The position numbers and the translations under genes were made by a program. This document shows, in pieces, positions 63,105-64,000 of a stretch of DNA of 64,000 nucleotides (the first letter of the stretch is position 1; each line of letters opens with the position of its first letter). The stretch is from Psychroflexus lacisalsi. Lineage in GTDB: Bacteria > Bacteroidota > Bacteroidia > Flavobacteriales > Flavobacteriaceae. The stretch covers positions 496,001 through 560,000 of the forward strand of contig NZ_JAIQYZ010000001.1 of assembly GCF_020164495.1 (NCBI RefSeq). Direction: 5' to 3'. Under the pieces are notes generated by a model. It was given only the letters and a program-made list of their open reading frames with translations. It was not told the origin of the DNA and searched no databases.

Positions 63105-63287
63105 ATGGCTAAAATTAAAGTTACTAAAACCAAGAGCGCTATAAAGCGTCCCAAAAACCAAAAGCTTACTTTAGAAGCAATGGGTTTGAGAAAAATCGGC
63201 CAATCTAATGAGTTTGAAGTTTCTGACTCATTGATGGGTATGATTAATAAAGTGAAACATTTAGTTTCTGTACAAGAAATAAACTAA
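63105..63287 (+). CDS. rpmD: 50S ribosomal protein L30
   Basis: 60 residues: MAKIKVTKTKSAIKRPKNQKLTLEAMGLRKIGQSNEFEVSDSLMGMINKVKHLVSVQEIN, the standard L30 fold. I start at ATG 63105; the frame is open further upstream inside rpsE, but those residues are not part of L30. Confidence 0.98.
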   Translation: MAKIKVTKTKSAIKRPKNQKLTLEAMGLRKIGQSNEFEVSDSLMGMINKVKHLVSVQEIN

Positions 63288-63291
63288 TATT

Positions 63292-63744
63292 ATGGAATTA
63301 CACAATTTAAAACCTGCCACAGGTTCCGTTAAAACCACAACCAAAAGACTCGGTAGAGGTGAGGCAACTGGTAATGGAGGAACTGCCGGTAGAGGACATA
63401 AAGGTGCCAAGTCCCGTTCTGGTTATTCTAGAAAAATAGGATTTGAAGGTGGTCAGATGCCTTTGCAAAGACGTGTTCCTAAATTTGGATTTACTAATCC
63501 TAACAGAGTTGAATATCAGGCTATCAATTTAGATCGTTTACAAGAATTAGTAGACCACAAATTGATTTCTGATACTGTTGATTTTGGTACTTTACATGCG
63601 ATGGATCAAGTCAATAAAAACTTACCTCTTAAAATTTTAGGTAGAGGTGAATTGAAAGCAAAATTGAAAGTTTCTGCACACAAATTTTCCGCTTCAGCTA
63701 AATCTGCAATTGAAGCAGCTGGTGGAGAAGCTATCACTATTTAA
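63292..63744 (+). CDS. rplO: 50S ribosomal protein L15
   Basis: 150 residues: MELHNLKPATGSVKTTTKRLGRGEATGNGGTAGRGHKGAKSRSGYSRKIGFEGGQMPLQRRVPKFGF, then a C-terminal alpha/beta domain ending AHKFSASAKSAIEAAGGEAITI. It is a late 50S assembly protein. Directly precedes secY, as is usual. Confidence 0.99.
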   Translation: MELHNLKPATGSVKTTTKRLGRGEATGNGGTAGRGHKGAKSRSGYSRKIGFEGGQMPLQRRVPKFGFTNPNRVEYQAINLDRLQELVDHKLISDTVDFGTLHAMDQVNKNLPLKILGRGELKAKLKVSAHKFSASAKSAIEAAGGEAITI

Positions 63745-63755
63745 CTAATCACCTT

Positions 63756-64000
63756 ATGAAGTTTTTTGAAACATTAAAGAATATTTGGAAAATTGAAGAA
63801 TTAAAAAATAGAATTCTTCTCACCTTAGGTTTATTGTTGGTTTATCGATTTGGTGCCCAAATCGTTCTACCTGGTATTGACGCAGCTCAATTAGCTAGTT
63901 TGTCATCTCAAACTGATGGTGGAATTCTTGGTTTATTGAACGCTTTTACAGGTGGTGCTTTTTCCAATGCTTCAGTATTTGCATTAGGAATAATGCCTTA
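63756..64000 (+). CDS. secY: Preprotein translocase subunit SecY (partial at window end)
   Basis: The N-terminal 81 residues of SecY, cut by the window edge. MKFFETLKNIWKIEELKNRILLTLGLLLVYRFGAQIVLPGID gives the cytoplasmic start and first membrane helix. GGILGLLNAFTGGAFSNASVFALGIMP is the conserved plug-helix region leading into helix 2. It forms the Sec translocation channel in the inner membrane and closes the spc part of the ribosomal cluster. Confidence 0.98.
   Translation, partial: MKFFETLKNIWKIEELKNRILLTLGLLLVYRFGAQIVLPGIDAAQLASLSSQTDGGILGLLNAFTGGAFSNASVFALGIMP

Noticed and set aside
1-64000. CRISPR arrays, insertion sequences, prophage or integron structures
   Set aside because: No regularly spaced direct repeats, transposase, integrase or phage structural genes were seen.

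Overview
The window is a chromosome segment of a low-GC member of the Bacteroidota, most likely a marine Flavobacteriaceae (Psychroflexus/Gramella-like; the genus is a guess). This rests on several signs. Promoters follow the Bacteroidetes pattern TTTG-N19-TAnnTTTG, and starts are A/T-rich without Shine-Dalgarno sequences. There is a SusC/SusD pair, a type IX secretion sorting domain, and many families typical of the phylum (DUF4271, DUF4286, DUF4296, DUF7033-like, DUF5117-type metalloprotease). No tRNA, rRNA, CRISPR array, insertion sequence or prophage was seen.

Layout: 1-4774 holds the end of a zinc metalloprotease, a lipoprotein, a serine hydrolase, phenylalanine hydroxylase (phhA) and a Gfo/Idh/MocA oxidoreductase. 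5024-12097 holds serS, then a tight operon (TPR protein, DUF4286, rsmA, mgtE, thioesterase) and a 2-hydroxyacid dehydrogenase. 12098-17731 is the most accessory-looking stretch: an aspartic protease lipoprotein, ssb, a 740-base gene-poor region with palindromic sites, a 59-residue lipoprotein, and a TPR sensor kinase with its response regulator. 17755-41258 is housekeeping: OmpA-like protein, xth, tyrS, pyrC-like dihydroorotase, dolichyl-phosphate-mannose-type glycosyltransferase, hemD, pckA, saccharopine dehydrogenase, GGGP synthase with a phosphopantetheinyl transferase, ahcY, mpl, radC operon, rarA and rhomboid. 41265-51311, all minus strand, holds rlmB, a secreted subtilase, a lipoprotein, SusD, SusC and a BamA/TamA-like protein. 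51545-64000 is the str-S10-spc ribosomal cluster (rpsL to secY, cut by the window end), without tuf between fusA and rpsJ.

The most interesting element lies between phhA and its promoter (3535-3700, minus strand). A 19-codon open frame with five consecutive tyrosine codons is followed by a 12-bp terminator stem with a long U tract. Complementary segments there would form the alternative pre-emptor and antiterminator pairings of a classical trp-type attenuator. Because PhhA makes tyrosine from phenylalanine, this reads as a tyrosine-sensing attenuator. It starts on an almost leaderless AUG.

Secondary points of interest are: twin TACGGT(T/C)nAACCGTA palindromes at the activator position of the small-lipoprotein/kinase operon, with a degenerate copy near 12.26 kb; an orphan promoter/10-codon frame/terminator unit at 19.7 kb; and a row of hairpins ending in a terminator just before rplC. 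All function calls come from reading the sequence; no database or folding program was run.
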